Source: Candidatus Lindowbacteria bacterium RIFCSPLOWO2_12_FULL_62_27 (lineage in GTDB: Bacteria > Lindowbacteria > 2-12-FULL-62-27). From it: a DNA stretch of 64,000 bases. The DNA is taken from the NCBI GenBank assembly GCA_001784175.1, contig MFPR01000040.1:1-64000 (forward strand), in the 5' to 3' direction. Positions 15,001 to 29,200 of the stretch are shown here, one piece after another (position 1 is the first letter of the stretch; the number at the start of each line of letters is the position of its first letter). Under the pieces are notes generated by a model, which saw only the letters and a program-made list of their open reading frames with translations, was not told where the DNA came from and did not search any database. A program made the position numbers and the translations under genes.

Positions 15001-18000
15001 CCGCACAATCCCCACGTTCGCGCCCTTCGGGTCCACCAGGCGGGATCCGCCGGTCGTCACGTTCAGGTCCAGGCCCGCGTTCTTCTGACTGGCATCCGGC
15101 GCCGCCGGATCGCTCAACGTCACCCGCACGGCGCCGACCGCCGTCCGCACGGTCGTGTCGAAATTCGTCAGCGTCTTCGAGCCTGTGCCGGTGTCGAGCA
15201 CGATGATTTTTCCGGTGGTCGCGAACGTCGGCGAGGTCTGGTCCAGCGTGAAGGTGAATGCCGCCGCGGTGGCCTTGTTGCCGGCGCCGTCGAACGCGTC
15301 GGCCACGAGCGTGTAATCGCCGTCGCCGCCGGCCAGAAGCGTCGAGTTCGGGATGCGCACGATCCACGTGTCGTATGCGCCGCCCGATACGGCCGTGTCC
15401 GGATTGCCGGCCCCGGTGAAATCGGTCGTGCTCACCTTCGTGGTCGTCGCCTGGTTCGGATACGTGATCGTCACGTCCACACGCGCGAGACCGCCGGTCG
15501 CGCCCGCCGGGGTGCTTCGGCCCGTCACCAGCACGTTCTCCGACGCGCTCTGCGCGCTCTTGCCGTTGAAGGGACTCGACTGGCCCGACAGCTCCTCCTT
15601 CGCGCTTACGATGGTCGGGACCGGCGCGACGTTGTCAAGACGGTAAAACACGAACTGGTCGTCCGCGCGGACCTCCACACTCAGCCCGATCGCGTCGCTG
15701 TCGCCGCTCTTGACGCTGATCGTGTCCAGCCGCGCAAATTCGACGCTGCCGGCCACCCGCTGGCCGACCTGCGTGCCCGTGTCGATCACGATCGTGTCCT
15801 CCAGCGCGCCGCTGCGCACGATCACCGTCGTCCGCGTGTCCACGGTCGAGCCGCGCACGATCAGGACGGCCTTCGAAGGACGCGGCAACACCGAGTCGCC
15901 GCCCGATTCGATCCCGATCGACACGCCGCCTGTGTCGCCCACGCCCGTCAGCGTCACCTGCCGGCCGCTTCGCACGCTCTTGTTGCCCGCCGAGTCGGAG
16001 GCCGTCGCGTAGATCACGTTGTCGCCCTGCGCAAGCTGCGCCAGCGTGACGGCCGCGGTCCACAGGCCGGTCTGCAAATTGGCCGTGACCGGCGGCTGAA
16101 GGTCCGTGCCGTTCAGGTTCAGCGTGATCTGCGCGCCGGGCTCCGCGGAGCCGCTCACGGCCTGGTTCGTGGTGGTGACCGCCAGATTGTCCGACGTGAA
16201 AATCTGCGGGGGCGCGGGCCGGCTGTTGTCGATGTCCAGGTTGCCGCTCGCGGTCAGGATCTGGCCGTTGCCGCCGTCCACCGCCGTCAGTTTCCAGGAG
16301 TATGTTTTCGTCGCGCCGCCGCTCAGGATGCCGCCGGTGTCGCTCTTGCCGCGGAACGTGAACGTCTTCGTCGCCGGAAAGACGTTGACGGTCACACTGT
16401 CCGTAAAGACGGCGGTGGTGTCGGTCGGATTTGCGAACACCTGAAACCGCATCGTCGCGCTGTCCTTCGCGCCGTTGACCACGTAGCTGAGCGTCGCAAA
16501 ATCCGAAACGCCGTCGGCGTTCTCGGGACTGAGCAGCGTCGGCACGAGAAGCACGTTCGTCAGGGAAAACGGCGTGACGTCGATCTCGACTTCGCTCGAG
16601 ACCTCCGCCGTCAGGCCGTTGACGTCCACCGCCGTCACTACGATCCGGTACAACCCGTCCGGCGGCGTCGGCGCGCCCGCGCCGTCCCACGTGACCGGCG
16701 TGTCCGCGATGTCCCCGAACCGCGCCGCGATCTGCCGCACGAATGCCCCGGTCGACTTCGCGTATACGTCCACTCGGCTCGTCACGGCGCCGATCGTCGT
16801 GTACCGCAGCGTCGTTGCGTCGTCCTCGCCGGGCGTCACCGGCGCCGGGCTGAAGGGGTTCGGGATCGGGGACTGCGACAGCGTCACCACGGGAGGCACC
16901 ACGTCCCGCACGCCGCTGACCGTGATCGTGGCGCGATTCCGGTTCCGGTCCGTCACTTGGATCTCGAAAAAGTAGGTGTCGTCCGCCACGAGGTTGCCGC
17001 TCGCATCTTTTCCGTCCCACACGATCGCGTTCTGGCCCGCGCTCTGAGGCGTGCCGTTGGTCGGCGCGGTGTCGACGAAGACGCCGCCGCTCGTCTTGAT
17101 CACCACGAGCCCCGTGTCGATCGGCTCATTCACGACATATCGTATCGTTGCGCCGCCCGCGCCGAACACGCCCGGGTCCACCGTCGCGTCGCTGATCTGC
17201 GGCGCCGTTACGTCCGTGATCGTCGTGTCGTACCGGATCGTCCGCGTGTCCGACAGCGCGCTCGTGTTGCCGGCGTCGTCCACGGCGTAGGCCACGACCT
17301 GCCAGTCGCCCGGCGTGTCGCCGAGAAGGACGAAATTCACCGAGCCGACCCAGCTCGCGGACCCGATCGCCAGGCTGTCCTGTTTCTGTTTCCGGATCTG
17401 CCCGAAGGCCGTGTCCGGGACGTACACGCGCATGAACACCCGCGCCACCTTGCCGGTCGTGTCGCTTGCCACGCCCGTGATGGCGATGGGGCCCACGTTG
17501 AACTGTGCGTTTTGCGCCGGGGTCACGATCCGGATCTGCGGGGCGTCCTTATCGAATATGAAGGTCGCGGTCTCGGCCATGAAGTTCCCTGCGGCGTCGA
17601 CCGCCATCACCACGATCGTGCAGACGCCCGCCTCGGCGGCGGCGTCCAGAATGTTGCCGCCCACGAGTCGCCTCCCCATCGTGTCTGTCGCGGTGTCGAA
17701 TTCGAATGTGCCGATGGCTTGGCCGGCGGCGTTGACGAAGACCACCCGCGTCGTGTCATTGTAGGCCGAAACGTCCGTCACCTTCCCGTTCGGGCTTGGC
17801 GCGCTGTCCAGAAGGTCCACGCCCACGAAAGTGACGCTGTCGCCGAAGGTCTTCGTCGCCACAAATACCGTCCGGCCCTGCGTGTCGGTCAACGCCGTCA
17901 CCGGCAGCGTCTCCATCACGCTCGCGGACGCGCCGTGCTCGACCAGAAAATTCACCCGGGTCGGCCGGACCGTGTCGTACTTCACGATCTTCGTGTCCTC

Positions 18001-21000
18001 CGTTACGTTGCCCGCCTTGTCCACCACGCGCACCCACAGGAGGTAGTCGCCGTCCTGCGTTCCGTTCGTGACGCGGCCCAAGGACAGCGTGTTCGTGTCG
18101 ATCTGGCCCGCAACGCCGCTGGCGTTCAGCGTGATGAGCGTCGCCGGCTCATTGAATATGTTGTCGCCGTTTTCGTCCCAGATCCACCGAAGCTGCGCTG
18201 CGCTCACGCCCGTGATTGTGTCGCCCACACGCACCACCACGTTGTCCAGGCGGTTCACGATCGCGCCGGTCTCCGGTGACTGCGCGTAAAAAGGACCCTG
18301 CGCGTCGTATTTGAAAGACCGCTTCGTGATCCGCTGGTTGCCCGACCGGTCGAAGGCCGTGACTTGGATTTCGATGTCGCCGCTGACCGGGGTCGAGTCC
18401 GTGAGCTGGAACATCAGGAGCGAATCGCTCACCGTCCGGATCACGCCGCCGATGCTCTGCAGGGTCGTCTTGTTCGTCATGTTGAGCGAGCTGGCCGTCA
18501 GATTCACGCCGCCGTTGTAGAGGAATCCCAGATCGCCCGCCGTCTGGCTCGAGGAATCCGTCAGATACACGGCCACGGAATCGAAGAAGTCCGAGCCGCT
18601 GAAAACTTGGCCCTCCGTGATCACTGTGAAACCGCCCGGATTGTTGATCCGGTAAAAATTGTCGCCGATCACGCTCGGTCCCACGGCGTCGATCACGAAG
18701 GAATCGACGGCCGTGTCGCTGTTGCCCGCCTTGTCGCTCACCACCACATAGATGCCGTAAACGCCGTCACGCTTGCCGTCCGACGTGATGTCGAATACCA
18801 GGTCCATCGTGACCTCGTCGACGTTGTTGTTCGCGCGTACGATGCCGACGTCCGCGCCCTGCGGGTCCACCAGGCGCGCGCCCGACGTCGTCAGGTTCAG
18901 GTCCAGTCCCGAGTTTGACTGGCCCGAAACCGGCGCGGCCGGGTCGGTGAACCGCACTTTCACTTTCCCGACGCCGGTCCTCACCGCCGTGTCGAACGTG
19001 GTCAGCGTCTTCGTCGGCAGGTTGGTGGCGCTCGGGCCTGTATCCGCTTCGACCACGATTTTGTTGGTGGCCGAAAATTGCGGCGAGGTCTGGTCGAAGG
19101 TGAACGTCAGGGCCGGCGACGTATCCTGGTTGCCCGCGTTGTCGATCGTCGTCGCCTCCAGCTTGTAGTCGCCGTCGCCGCCCGCGATCAGCGTTGCGTT
19201 CGGGATGCGCACAATCCACGTGTCAAACGCGCCGGCGTTCGTGTCCGGATTGCCCTTCGTCGCGGGAAAATCCGTCGTGCTGACCTTCGACTTCGTGCCG
19301 TTCGGCAGCGTGATCGTCAGGTCCACGCGCACAAGGCCGCCGGTCACGCCGGGCGGGGAACTGCGGCCGATCACCAGAACGTCCTCCGTCGGGTCCTGCG
19401 CGCTCTTGCCGTTGATCGGACTTTGCTGGCCGCTCGCCTCTTCCCGCACGGTCGTGATCGTCGCGTCGGGCGCCGAGACGTCCAGCCGGAAAAAGAGGTA
19501 TTGATCCTCGGCGCGGATTTCAACGCTCAGGCCCGCCGGGTCGCTGTCCCCCGTCTTCACGCCGATCGTGTCCAGCCGCGTCATGTCGAGGTTGCCTACG
19601 ACCCGCTGGCCCACGAGTGTGCCGGTGTCCAGCGTGATCGTGTCGTCCAGCCCGCCCCCGCGGAGGATGACGGCCATCTGTGAGTCCACGTTCGAACCGC
19701 GGATGATCAACACGGCCTTGCTCGCGCGCGGCAATGCCGGGTCCCCGTTCGATTCCACGCCGATCGACACGCCGTTCTGACCCACACCGTTCAGGCTCAC
19801 CTGCTGGCCGCTCCGGACGCTCCGGTTGCCCGTCGAGTCGACGGCCGTCGCGTAGATGATGTTGTCGCCCTGCACGATGTTCACCGTCGTCGTCCACTGG
19901 CCGGTCGCCGGGTTGGAGGTTACCGGCGCCAGGTCCACGCCGTTGACGGTCAACACCACCTGGGCGCCCGGCTCCGCCGAGCCGTTCACGGTCTGCGTCG
20001 CCACCGATACCGCAAGGTTGTCCGGCGTCACGATCTGCGGCGGGACCGGCCGCAGGTTGTCGATGGTCACGTTGCCGCTCGCCGTAAGAACCTGGCCGTT
20101 TGTGCCGTCGATGCCCGTGACTTTCCAGTAATAGGTGCGCACGGCCTTCGAACTCAAAATCCCGCCGGTGTCGGTCTTGCCCCGGAACGTGAATGTTTTG
20201 GAGGCCGGAAAGACGTTCACCACCAGGCTGTCGTTGTAGACGGCGGCGGTGTCCGACGGGTTGGTGAACACCTGAAAGAGGACCGTCGCCGAATCCTTGA
20301 CGCCGTCCACCCGGTAGCTGATGACTGTGAAATCGTTCACGCCGTCGCCGTTTTCCGGGCTGATCACCGTCGGGTTGATCGCAACGCCCGTCAGCGTGAA
20401 CGGCGTCACGTCGATCTCGACCTCGTTGGAGACCTGCGCCGTCAGGCCATTTCCATCCACGGCCGTCACCACGATGCGGTACAAGCCGTCCGGAGGCGTC
20501 GGCGCGCCGCCGCCGTTCCACTGCACGATCGTGTCGGTGACGTCGCCCAGCACCGTGGCCGAAATCGACACGAGGGCGCCCGTGGTCTTGGCGTATATTT
20601 CCACCCGGCTGTTCGCGGCGCCCACGGTCGTGTACCGGATCGTCGTCACATCGTCCTGGCCCGGGGTCGTGGGCGCGGGGCTGAACGGATTGGGAATCGG
20701 CGATTGCGTGAGCGTGATGACCGGCGGCACCTGGTCCTTGATGCCCTTCACTGTCACGTTCGCCTTGTTGCCGCTCTTGTCTGTCACGCGAATCTCGAAA
20801 CTGTAGGTGTCGTCAAGAACAATATTGCCGCTCGCGTCCCGGCCGTCCCACACGATCGCGTTCTGGCCGGCGCCCTGCGGCAGGCCCGCCGAGGTCGGAA
20901 TGGTGTCGACCGCGGCGCCGCCGCTCGTCGTGATCACCACGAACGCGGTGTCGACGGCTTCGCTTAATACATATTTTATGGCGGCCCCGTTCGCGCCGAA

Positions 21001-23287
21001 CACGGCGGGATCGACCACGGCGTCGCTGATCACCGGCGCCGTCACGTCCGTGATCCCCGTGTCGTACCGGATCGTCAGCGTGTCGCTGAGCGCGCCCGTG
21101 TTGCCGGCGGCGTCCACGGCATAGGCCACGATCTTCCAGTCGCCCAGCGTGTCCCCCAGTTGGGCGAAATTGAGCGTTCCCAGCCAGGAGGCCGCGCCGG
21201 ACGCCAGACTGTCCATCCGCGCCACCGCTTCCGAAGCGCCGAAGTCGGTCCCCGGAACGTATACCCGCATGTAGACCCGCGCCACGCTTCCCGTCGTGTC
21301 GCTCGCGGTGCCGGTCACCGCGATCGGGCCGATGTTGAACTGCGACCCCTGGGGCGGCGTCACGATCTTGACCTGCGGGTTGTCCTTGTCGAACACGAAC
21401 GTCGCGGTCTCCGCCATGAAGTTCCCCGCGGCGTCCACGGCCGTCACCACGATCGTGCATACGCCGGCTTCGTTCGCCGCGTCCAGAATGTTGCCGCCCA
21501 CCAGCCGCCGGCCCATCGTGTCGGCCACGGGCTCGAATTCGAATGAGCCGACTTTCTGGTTCGACGCGTTGTAGAAAAATACGACGGTCGTCTCGTTGTA
21601 TTTGGCGATGTCGCTCACTCGGCCGTTTGGATTCAGCACGGTGTCGAACATGTCCACGCCGGCAAACACGATGCTGTCGCTGATCGCGCTCGTCGCCACG
21701 AAAATCGTCTGGCCCTGCGCGTTGAGCGTGGCGGTCACCGGAATCGTCGAGAAAACGCCCCCGGAGCCGCGCTGCACCAGAAAATCCTGGCGCGTCGGTT
21801 TCACCGTGTCGTACCGCACGATCTTCGTGTCCTCAAAGACGTTGCCGCCCTTGTCCACCACCCGCACCCACAGCGCGTAGTCCCCGTCGGCCGAACCGTT
21901 CGTCGGCCGGCCCAGGCTGAGGTTGCTCGTGTCGATCTGGCCGGGATTGCCGCTCGCGTTCAGGGAGAGGAGCGTCACCGCCTCCGTGAACTGGCTGTCC
22001 CCGTTGTCGTCCCAGATCCACCGGAGTTCCGCGCTGGTCAGGCCGGTCACCGTGTCGCCCACACGAACCACGATGTTGTCCAGGCGGTTCACCACGGCGC
22101 CGGTGTCGGGCGTGATCGAGAAAAACGGCGCCTGCGCGTCGTACCGGAACGTCCGCTTCTCCGTGCGCTGGTTGCCGAACTGGTCGAAGGCCGATACCTG
22201 GACCTCGAAATCGCCGCTGCTGGCCGGGGTCGAATCGCTCAGCCAGAAGATCAAGAGCGAGTCGCCGGCGGAACTTACCACGCCCGCGATGCTCTGGAGC
22301 GTCGTCTTGTTCGTTACGCTGATGGAACTCGCCGCCATGTTCACGCCGCCGCTGAACCGGAATCCGATGTCGCTCGAGTTCTGGCTCGAGGAGTCCGTCA
22401 ACAGAACTGCGATGGTGTCGATGAAGGTCGTCGCGTTGAAGACTTGGCCCTCGGCGATGACCTCGGTGCCGCCCCGGTTGTTCACATAAAATACGCCGCC
22501 GATTACGCTCGGGCCGACGTTGTCCACTACGAAGGAATCCGTCAGCGTCGTCGTGTTGCCCGCGTTGTCCTGGGCCACGAGATAGACGCCGTACACCCCG
22601 TCCCGCTTGCCGTCACTGCCCACCTTGAACACCAGATCCATCGCCACTTCGTCCACGCCGTTGTTGCTCCGCACGATTCCCACCGCCGCGCCTGCCGGGT
22701 CCGCCAGGCGCGCGCCGATCGTCGTCTGGTTCAGGTTCAGGCCCGCGATCTGGTTCGCGGTCCCCGGATCCTGCGTCCGCACGCGCACCTTGCCCACCGA
22801 CGACCGCACCGAGGTGTCGAAGGCCGACAGGACCTTGGAACCGGCCGCGGTGTCGTCCACCGTGATCGCGCCGGCCGCGATGAATTGCGGCGGGGACACG
22901 TCATAGATGAAACTGGATGCAATGGACTGCGAATTGCCCGCGTTGTCCGCCGTCGCTACCGTGAGCTGGTAAATCCCCTCGCCGCCGCCCACGAGAACGG
23001 AATTCACAATACGCACCTGCCACGTGTCAAACGTCGAACTTGAGGTCGTGTCCAGAAGCCCCCCGGCGTCGGCGGTCGTTACGGTCGTCACCGCTCCGTT
23101 CGGCGCGCGCACCGTCACGTCCACACGCACGAGGCCCGCCGCCGCGCCCGCCGGCGCGCTCCGGCCCGATACCTGCACGTCCTCCGCCGATACGCCCGGG
23201 CTACGGCCGTTCAACGGGCTGACCTGGCCGCTCACTTCCTCCTTGATCGACGTGATGCTCGGCGCCGGCGCCGAAACGTCCACGTTG
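1..23287 (-). repeat. Tandem super-repeat array inside the giant gene (six units, two subtypes)
   Basis: The landmark peptide FFRLDN (or close variants) recurs with its DNA near 3911, 7736, 11804, 15644 and 19490, and a diverged copy (VQYNVDVSAP) lies near 23288. Spacings are 3,825, 4,068, 3,840, 3,846 and 3,798 bp, all multiples of 3 within reading error. The unit at 7736-11803 and the partial unit at 1-3910 are a longer subtype, with a different FlgD-like segment around 400-1900 and 8270-9950. The other four units carry a shorter segment with the FRGKTDTGG motif. Each unit in protein order runs: three Ig-like domains, a WIWDENGD domain, a VHG...ATRAYNDS domain, a cadherin-like domain (AYAVDAAGNTG), two or three FlgD-like domains, a Big_6-like domain (QGDNVVYATATDAVGNKS) and a short IVRGSNVDTRTTVIVRGGG segment. 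Confidence 0.88.
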
Positions 23288-26200
23288 TACTGCACAAATT
23301 CCTCGTCCGCGCGCAGCGTCACCTCGATCGCCGAGTCGACGCCGTAGCCGGAAACGCCGCCCAGAAAGACCGTGTCGAACCGGTCGAACGTCTGGCCGCT
23401 CTGGGCCGCGATGAGACGGTTCACGGCCGCCTTTGTGTCCACCACCACGCTGTCCCGCACGATGCTGCCCGCAAGCGACCCCCACACCTGCAGGACGGTC
23501 TGGGTGTCGGGCGCCTTGTTGATGAATATGTTTATCTTCGACACGCGCGGCAGCTTCAGATGCGTCGTGTCGGCGGAGATGCCCTTCGAATCGGTCGAGG
23601 TCCACGTGATCTTCGATCCGCTCGGCGTGGAAACGTTTCCGACGCCGTCCTTCGACTTCGCGTAGATGTTGTTGTAGCCCTGGACCAGCGGGACGGTCGC
23701 AAACGAAAACGTGCCGTTCGGCGAGGTCGCGATCGTCGTCAGGCCGAGGCTCGTCGCGTCCCGGAACAGCTCCACGGTCGAGCCGGCTTCCGCAATCCCG
23801 CTGATCGACGTCTGCGACACGTTCTGCGTCTTGTCCGCCTCCGTGATCCGCGGCGCGTCCGGCGACACCAAGTCGATCGTCGCCTTCGTGTCGAACGCGA
23901 TCGTCAGGTTGTCGTTCGGGTCGTAGGCCGTGATCTTGATGACGTAGTCCCGGCTCGTCACGAATACCCCCGAGTCGTTCTTGCCGTCCCACGTGACCGT
24001 GTAGGTGCCGGCGGCCCGCACCGACGTGTCGGCCACGATGGTGCGCACCGGAATGGTGTCGTCGGAGGTCTGGAAAATCTTGATGGCCAGTTGGGCCGAC
24101 TTCGTCGTCGTCGCCGCGATGAACAGCTCGTCCACCACGAAATCGCCGTTCGGGGAAATCGTCCCGTTCGTCGGCGTGAGCTGCACGTTCGTCACCTGCA
24201 ATATCGCCGTCTGGACGGTCACGGTCGTCTGGCTCTGCACGAAATTGCCGGCGTCGTCCACCACCTGCACCACGATGGTGTAGTCGCCGTCGGGGGTCGT
24301 TCCCGCGGCCGGCGCCCACTGCGAGGTGTAACTGCCGTTGCCCGTGAAGGCCGGGACGGTCGTCAGCGAACCCACCGAGGCGCCGGAGGCGTTCCGGACG
24401 TTGATCGCGATCTCGCCGGTCTTCGTGTACAGATCAAAGGATAAATCAAAACTCGTCGTCGAGGTGCCGCCCGGGCCCGTTACGCCCGTCACGCTGCCCC
24501 ACGTGCTCAGGATCGCGAGGATGTCGTTCGGCTGCGTCGTCGCCGGGATCGACACGGCATTGCCCGTCTGCGACGTGCCGTTCGCCGCCGTGCCCTGCAA
24601 CGACAGCGTGATCGCCGCGCTCCCCGAGGCCTGCTTCGCGATCCACACAAGCTCCGTCGGGCTCGGGATCGTGAACGGGCCCGACGTGAATACCGGCGCG
24701 TTCACGGTGAACGGCGACTGCGCGCCCGTGGCCGTGATCCGTACCGTGCCGATGAACGTGCTCGTCGGCAGGTTGCTCACCGAAAAGGACAGCGTCGTGC
24801 GGTCGTTCAGGTTGTCGCCGTTCGGCGAAAACGGGTTGGGACTGAGACCCGTGATGTTGACCAGTCCCGGCGTGAGATCCACGCGGACCGACGTCGTCTC
24901 CGTCGTCGTGTTGCTCTGGTAGTCCGTCACCTGCAGCCGGATGACGTAGATGCCCTCCGCCACCACCGCGTTGCCGTTGTCCTTGCCGTCCCACGACACC
25001 TTGTTCGCCCCCGCCGTCTGGCTGTCCGCCACCAGCGTCCGCACCAGATTCTTCGCCGGCGAAAAAATGTCCACAACCACGGTGTCGGTGTTCTCCGACA
25101 GGCTGTAGCTGATGAACGTCAGGTCGTTCTGGTTGTCGCCGTTCGGTGAAAAAGGGTTCGGCGAGGCCGAGAGATTCCCGATCACCGGGGCCTGAATGTC
25201 GGTCAGGCCCGTGTCGTACGTGATCTCGATGGTGTCGCCATAGCCCGAGTTGTTGCTCGCGCGGTCCTGCGCGCGTATCAGAATCCTGTACCGGCCCGTG
25301 TCCGAGCTGTTCGTGAACTTCGAATTCACCAGCGCCGTCGGGTCCAGCACGAAACTCCACGAACTGTACGGCTGCTGGCCCGCCGTCGTGTCGGATTCGC
25401 TCCTCACCGGCGAGTCCGTCACCAGCGGCGTCAGGTTGTAGCTGTTGCCGGTGCCGCTCGAGTCGAACCAGATCTGCAGATAGACCGCCGACAGGTTCGA
25501 GGCCTGGATGCCCGAAATGAACGTGTTGCCGTCCGGGTCGACCGCCGTGCCCAGCACGGTGATGGGCTTCGAGTTGAATTTCGTCCCGGTATTCGGAAGC
25601 GTGACGTCCGCTGTGGGCTTGGTGTTGTCCAGATTCACCACGGCCGAGTCCGGCCAGGTCGACGTGTTGCCCGCCTTGTCCTTCAAGGTGACGGGCAGTT
25701 TCAGGTTCACGTTGTCTTGAATGGCGTTCGTCGGCGCGATCGTGTGCGCCGTCCGGATGAAGGTCGCGGTCGTGACGCCGAGGTTGATCGTGCCGGTGTC
25801 GGTGTTGATCGAGTCCAGCGAGCTGTAGTTCACGCTCGTCACGATCGTGTCCGTGCCCACCTGGTCGGTCACGGTGAGGTCCAGCGTCACGACGTCGCCG
25901 TCCTTGAAGTTCGTGTCCGACGGGACCACGGCCGAGATCAGAATCGGGCCCTGGTTGTCCAGAACGATCGTGAAGGAGTCCCCGACGTTGGTGGTGTCGT
26001 TCGAACCGTCCGTGATCGTGATCGGGACGGTGCCGCTGTAATTTTCGAAGGTGTTCGAACTGTTGAGCGTGTACCTCACCGAAAACGAACAGCCGATGTT
26101 GTTGGCCGTGAACGGCCCCTGGATCGTGTAGCCGCCGCCGCTGAATTTCGAGTCGATCACCCCGAAATTCGGCGTGATCCGAACGTTCAGCGTGTCGTTG

Positions 26201-29200
26201 TCCTGCGGATTCACGTACACGTCGAAGTTGATGACTTCGCCCGCGTTCGCCACCGCGCCGCCGCCACGGTAGATCGTGTCCGGGTCCCGGCTCACGATGA
26301 ACCGGAAGGACGGCTTGATCGTGTCCAGCTCGATCGGGACTGTCTCGTAGGCTTCGTTGCCGACGTCGTCCTTGAAATACAGAACCACCCGCGCCGGGTC
26401 GGTGTTGCCGCTGTTGCCCGAATAGGGCACGTAGGTCATCCGGTAGGTCGTGGAGGTGTTCGCGCTGATCACGATCGTGTTGCCGTTCTGGGCCTGGAAA
26501 CTGTCCTGCAAAAAGCCGGCCTGCGGGGTGGGGTCGAAATTGTAAAAGTTCACTTCAAAGGTCGGCACGTTCGACACCGGCTCGTCCAGCGTGACCAGCA
26601 TCCGCACCGATTCGCCCGACGTGTAGGTCGTGTCGGTCACCGGCGCAAAGGCCGAGTCGGTCTGCTGCACGGTCGCCAGGGGCTTGCGCGTGTCGGCGAT
26701 GATCGGCTGCTTCTGCGTCAGGTTCTGCGTGGTCGAGATGTTCGCGTTGTTGTTCAGCGTCTCCGTGTACACGACGTCGTCCGTGTCGACCGAATAGCCG
26801 AACCGGTCGTTCACGTTCGACGTCCGGTCCACCGCGTTGCCCTGCCACGTCGTGCTCGTGGCCGTCCGGATCACCACGAAAAAGTCCGCGCCGGCCGAGT
26901 CGCTCGTGTTCACGTTCGGGACGTCTGCCACGTTGCCGATGCCGCTGCGCGGCGTCAGTTTCACCTTCAGGCCCTGCGGATTGGTGACGTCGCAGGGGAT
27001 CGGTGTGTCCGGGGCGTCGAAAACGCCCGGAATGCCCTTGTCCAGCCACAACGATATCCCGCTCGAACCGTCCGTGTCCGTGTAGCCGGCGCCGATGGTC
27101 CGCCGGAAATCGTCCAGACCGAAATTGTTCACGTCGATGAAATTCACGGTCACCGACGCCAGCCGCGCGCCGCTGTCCTTGTCGAAGGCGTCGATCCCGA
27201 TGATCGCGCGCGTTTCGGAATTCGCCGGTAAATATATGGAGGAGGTCTCCGTGACCAGATTCGTGATCAAGGTCGGGACGCGGGCGCGGAACGTGTTCGA
27301 AAGCTGGGTCTGCTTGGCGGTGTTCGAACTGTACTGAATGCCGGTCGCGGGGATCTCGAACTGGAACTGGTCGTTGAACCGCAGGCCGGTGTCGCCGTAG
27401 CCGGAGGTTTTGAACGTGATGTAAAAGTCGTTCCCGTTGTTCGTGCCGACGTCGTCGTTCGGAAGGTCCACGGGAGAGGCCGGGGTCAGGATGATCTGCA
27501 GGCCGCCGGAGATCGCCAGAAAGGACTGCGTGCCGCTGAGCTGGATCAGGCCGTTGGCGATGTCCGAGGCGTCAAAGGTCCCGTTGCCGTTGATCTCACG
27601 GTACAGCGCCATGCCGCTCGCGTTCGACACCGACGCGAACCAGTTCGCGGACACGGAGCCGTTGTAGTCCTTCACGTTGACGGTGACGCTGTTGAGCTTG
27701 ATGCCCTTGTTGGCGTCGCTCACGTTGACGCCGAAAAACGCGGTCGAGAGGCTGTTGATGTCGATCCGCTGGTCGGTCGTGGTCAGGTCCTGGATGCCGG
27801 TCGTGTTGATGTCGCCGCCTTCGATGGTCTTCGTCGCGACGGTCGTCTTGTTGTAGCCGTTCGACAGCACGATGCCGTTTTTCTCGATCGAAACCTGAAA
27901 GTCGTCCCCCAGATTGATCGTTACGCTCGGGCGCAGGACCACGAAGAAATCCGTCAGGTTGTCCTTCGTGTCCGGCAGGTCCGTGTCCTTGATGCCGCTG
28001 AATACGAATTTCACCACGTTGTTCGCGTACGTCACCGACTGCGCCGACAGCGCCGTGTCCTTGTCCTGCTCGAACACGCCGTCCCCGTCGTCCCGCCAGA
28101 TCGATACGCCGCTGCGCGAGTCGCCCGTCAGGTCCGCCAGGTCCGAAATGTTGAAATTCGTGGTGAGGGTGTCTGTGAGCTTTACGTTCACTTCCTTCAA
28201 AAATTCGTAGGAAAGCCCGCTGTCCGACATCCGGATCCCGATTACGGGCAGAGGCGAGTTGTTCTCCTTGAGAAGCTGGCCGGTCACCGTCAGGTCCGTG
28301 AATTCGACCGGAATGCCGAGCGTCAGAAAGTTCGTGGCGATCGCCAGGTCGCTGTCCGATTTGCCGACCCGGAACTTCAGGGCGCCCCCGATGATCCGCG
28401 CGTAAAAGGTGTCGCCGAAATTCGCCTTGGAACTTGTCCGGACCACCACGAAAAAGTCGTCCTTGCCGTCTGAAGCGTCCGGGATCGCCTCCGGCGTCAC
28501 CGGGATCAGTTTCACCGTGTCGCCGGTCCACGACGGCTGGATGATGCTGATGATCGGGTCCACGTTCGCGTCGAAAAGTCCGTCCCCGTTGCCGTCCTTG
28601 TACAGCGACACGCCGCTGGCGGTCGTCGTCGTCAGCGTCGCCAGAACGTTCGAGTCCGCGCGGCCCGGATACACGAAATTCACCGCCACCTCCTCCAGCG
28701 TCTGCGAACCGCCCGAACCGTCCGACACGTTGATCCCGATCATGTTCACAGGGTCCGACAGCGCGTCCACCAACTGGCCGGGCGTCGTCCAGTCCGTGTA
28801 GGACAGAGACGTGATCGACCGCACCGTGATGTTCTTGGTGTAGAACCGCTCGGTGTTGTTGCCCGCGGTGCCCGTGGTCCAGATGCGGCTCCGAAGGGTC
28901 TGGCCCGTGTCGTAGAACTCGATGTTCGGCGGGAAGGCCGGCAGCGCCGGAATGCCGTCGCCTTCCGGATCGATCAGCACGTTCCCGAACGTCACCTGGA
29001 AGGAATCCCCGTTGTCGGCTGTCAGCGAGGTCCGGACCACGAGGAAGAAGTCGTCGCCGAGATTTTCGGATGTGTCGTTGTCCGGCACCTGCGTGTCGAG
29101 CGATCGCTCGAAATTTAATACCGCGTATGGATCGTCCGTGCCGCCCCACCCCGGCCACACGGATTTGGCCATGTTGAGCGGTACCAGCGTGTCAATGCCG

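Noticed and set aside
10741-18279. A 2,512-codon plus-strand open frame rich in Arg, His, Val and Ala
   Set aside because: It is antisense to the giant minus-strand gene. Its low-complexity R/H/A/V composition is what GC-rich repeat DNA gives on the opposite strand, and it has no signal, domain or ribosome-binding site.
1-23287. The DNA super-repeats as a mobile element or amplified operon
   Set aside because: Unit length is a multiple of 3, the frame runs through every junction, and no transposase or terminal inverted repeat is seen. It is protein-coding expansion.
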